Source of the DNA: Actinoplanes aureus
GTDB lineage: Bacteria; Actinomycetota; Actinomycetes; Mycobacteriales; Micromonosporaceae
Assembly (NCBI RefSeq): GCF_015704865.1
Contig: NZ_JADQTO010000033.1
Location: 35,542-99,541, forward strand
DNA length: 64,000 nt
Reading direction: 5' to 3'
Positions 62,763-64,000 of the stretch are shown one piece after another (within the stretch, counting starts at the first letter, position 1; each line of letters starts with the position of its first letter). Below the pieces are notes generated by a model. It did no database searches. It was given only the letters and a program-made list of their open reading frames with translations, and was not told the origin of the DNA. The position numbers and the translations under genes were made by a program.

Positions 62763-63194
62763 GTGGAACGGGGCAAGTGGGCAAAGCGCGTAGGCGCCAT
62801 GCTGGCCGCTTCATCGGCGATGGTTTTCATGACGTCGGGCCCGGCACTCGCCGTCGATGACAGCATGAATATCGCGTCGCTGTACGATGGTTGCGCTAGG
62901 ACTGATTTCATCGACTACGGCACCTATGCAAACGGTGCTTCGCGCGATGACTTCTTCACCATTCGCGATCTGTGCGCCGACGGGTACAGCGCCTTTGCGA
63001 TCGTGAAGGTAAATGGGCAGACCAAGGCCGAGGTCCGCAACTCGGACGGTGCCGGCAGCAAGGTGTACTTCGACATCCTCGATAACCTGGTGGGCGGCCA
63101 GAATCTCGAAATCTACGCCTGCCTCAAGAACGGCGCAAATGGGAATGCCTTCTATTGCGACCGCAACTACCAGTTCCCCCTCGCGGACGGCTGA
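62763..63194 (+). CDS. Small secreted four-cysteine protein
   Basis: 143 residues from GTG 62763, with GGAGGT six bases upstream, a strong site. Signal peptide about 1-32 (VGAMLAASSAMVFMTSGPAL, ending ALA). The mature part of about 110 residues has Cys in YDGCARTD, RDLCADG, YACLKNG and FYCDRN, enough for two disulfides, and beta-strand spacing (SAFAIVKVNGQTKAEVRNSD). I do not recognise it beyond a resemblance to small secreted proteins of streptomycetes. Base composition is lower in GC than the surroundings. Confidence 0.75.
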   Translation: MERGKWAKRVGAMLAASSAMVFMTSGPALAVDDSMNIASLYDGCARTDFIDYGTYANGASRDDFFTIRDLCADGYSAFAIVKVNGQTKAEVRNSDGAGSKVYFDILDNLVGGQNLEIYACLKNGANGNAFYCDRNYQFPLADG

Positions 63195-63453
63195 CGGTAG
63201 GAGCACATAAGTCCGCCACGGGACTACCTCGGGGGCGTCGGACCGTTCCGGCGCCCCCGAGTCATGACCAACAGAAGCTGAACGGCAGCAAGGTCATCGA
63301 GCCTTCTCATCCTGCGCGGCGGGTTCAGGGTGACGGTGTGCCTGGGCCCGGCGGGCGCGTTGGGGCCGCGACGGCGCTGGTGGTCGCGCGGCAGCGGCGG
63401 GACGGCGTAGCCGGGGTCGGGAGGTGTAGCCCGTACCGGGAAAAGGTTTTGAT

Positions 63454-63890
63454 CTAGGCCAGGAGTGCTTCGCGCATCTCCTTGCCGGGGTTGAGGCCGC
63501 CGACCGGGCGCGTGCCGGTGTTGTTGCGGCGCATCAGTTCGCGGACCGGCGTGGGCAGCGGCGGCGGGTTGCCCATCGTGGAGCGCAGGTCGCGGGCTGT
63601 GGCGATTAGACAGGTGGCGACGGTTGCGGCGTCGACACAGCGGCCACTGCAGGTGGGTGCCGGGGGCCTGCCAGAGCGGGCGGTAGTTGGTGCGGTCGAT
63701 CGCCAGGCGCAGGTTGGCGGCCTGCAGGTGCAGCTGGGCGTAGGCGGAGTCGGCGAACTTGCGCAGGATGATCGCGGCGACGGCTAGGTGTGCTGTCCTC
63801 GTCGGCCAGCTGGCGGGCGACCGCTTCGGTCTGGTCGGCGAACGGGGCCGGCAGGTGGGCGCCGTAGTTCTGGCTTAAAGCTCCTAACAC
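63454..63890 (-). pseudogene. Frameshifted protein of unknown family truncated by an IS
   Basis: Three minus-strand frames connect: ALSQNYGAHLPAPFADQTEA (from 63890), then AAIILRKFADSAYAQLHLQA and NLRLAIDRTNYRPLWQAPGT, then VDAATVATCLIATARDLRST and ending PVGGLNPGKEMREALLA at 63454. At least two frameshifts. Its 5' end abuts the IS5-type end at about 63890, so the insertion probably cut it. The gap 63195-63453 holds nothing else I can name. Confidence 0.5.
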
Positions 63891-63896
63891 GATCTC

Positions 63897-64000
63897 TTAG
63901 CGGGTCCAGTTGATCAGTCGGCGCCAGCAGATTAGGACGCAGGCAAGGCTGACAAAGCCGTCGTGGATGTCGAGGCGGCGTTCCCAGCGCACGGCAAGCC
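63897..64000 (-). mobile_element. IS5-type transposase C-terminus, cut by the window edge
   Basis: The minus strand reads LAVRWERRLDIHDGFVSLAC, then VLICWRRLINWTR and TAA at 63897. This is the end of IS5-family (IS427/IS1647-like) DDE transposases, the RWERR...DIH segment being characteristic. The next bases, GAGATCGTGTTAGGAGC read on the minus strand, look like the terminal repeat of the element. The rest of the IS lies beyond the window. Confidence 0.75.

Overview
The window is high-GC actinobacterial DNA. Its coding density, its secreted glycoside hydrolases with CBM2 and ricin-type (CBM13) modules, and its very large LamG and RHS proteins point to a filamentous soil actinomycete, most like Actinoplanes or another Micromonosporaceae member. 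That assignment is inferred from gene content; no rRNA or tRNA gene is visible.

Layout. 1-5.3 kb is a decayed edge: a frameshifted glycosidase, an intact GH16 glucanase, an aldo/keto reductase remnant cut by a 206-bp MITE-like element, an SDR and a serine-hydrolase stub. 5.5-15.6 kb holds a secreted DNRLRE/LamG/B-lectin protein followed 12 bp later by a 2076-residue RHS protein with an unrecognised C-terminal domain and no visible immunity gene. 15.7-18.7 kb has an anchored extracellular protein, a coupled 44-residue ORF, an MFS transporter and a short ORF. 18.8-28.2 kb is a carbohydrate block: GH95 fucosidase, GH5, a lysyl oxidase-like protein, GH6 and a LacI regulator, with several palindromic operators.

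28.2-41.7 kb is a patchwork of mobile DNA scars (polyprenyl synthetase, large serine recombinase, Tn3 transposase, resolvase, AraC and LLM-oxidoreductase remnants). They surround intact cargo: a sulfatase, a hybrid sensor kinase, a GntR/membrane-protein operon lying between two 127-bp inverted repeats, and a divergent response regulator/histidine kinase pair.

41.85-48.4 kb holds a VOC protein and then a co-directional cluster built around an AurF-like diiron N-oxygenase: a small protein, a beta-propeller, the oxygenase, a glutamine amidotransferase-like protein, and a flavin/2Fe-2S reductase that could feed it electrons, followed by a PhoX-like protein. 48.5-58.2 kb is a second polysaccharide block, all on the minus strand: a FAD oxidoreductase, a tandem CE1 esterase, GH10, a CBM2 esterase, CBM2-GH62 and GH10-CBM13. 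Together they would attack arabinoxylan: backbone cleavage (GH10), arabinose removal (GH62), ester removal (CE1). Palindromes upstream of both xylanases suggest shared induction.

58.4-64 kb has a Nudix hydrolase, an AraC / alpha-beta hydrolase / RibD-like group, a small secreted Cys protein, and IS110, IS5 and ricin-domain fragments; the window ends inside an IS5-type transposase.

The least explained items are the inverted-repeat cassette (36.6-38.6 kb), the N-oxygenase cluster including its duplicated leader with a 12-C tract, and the RHS protein tail. Domain calls come from motif reading; no database search was run.
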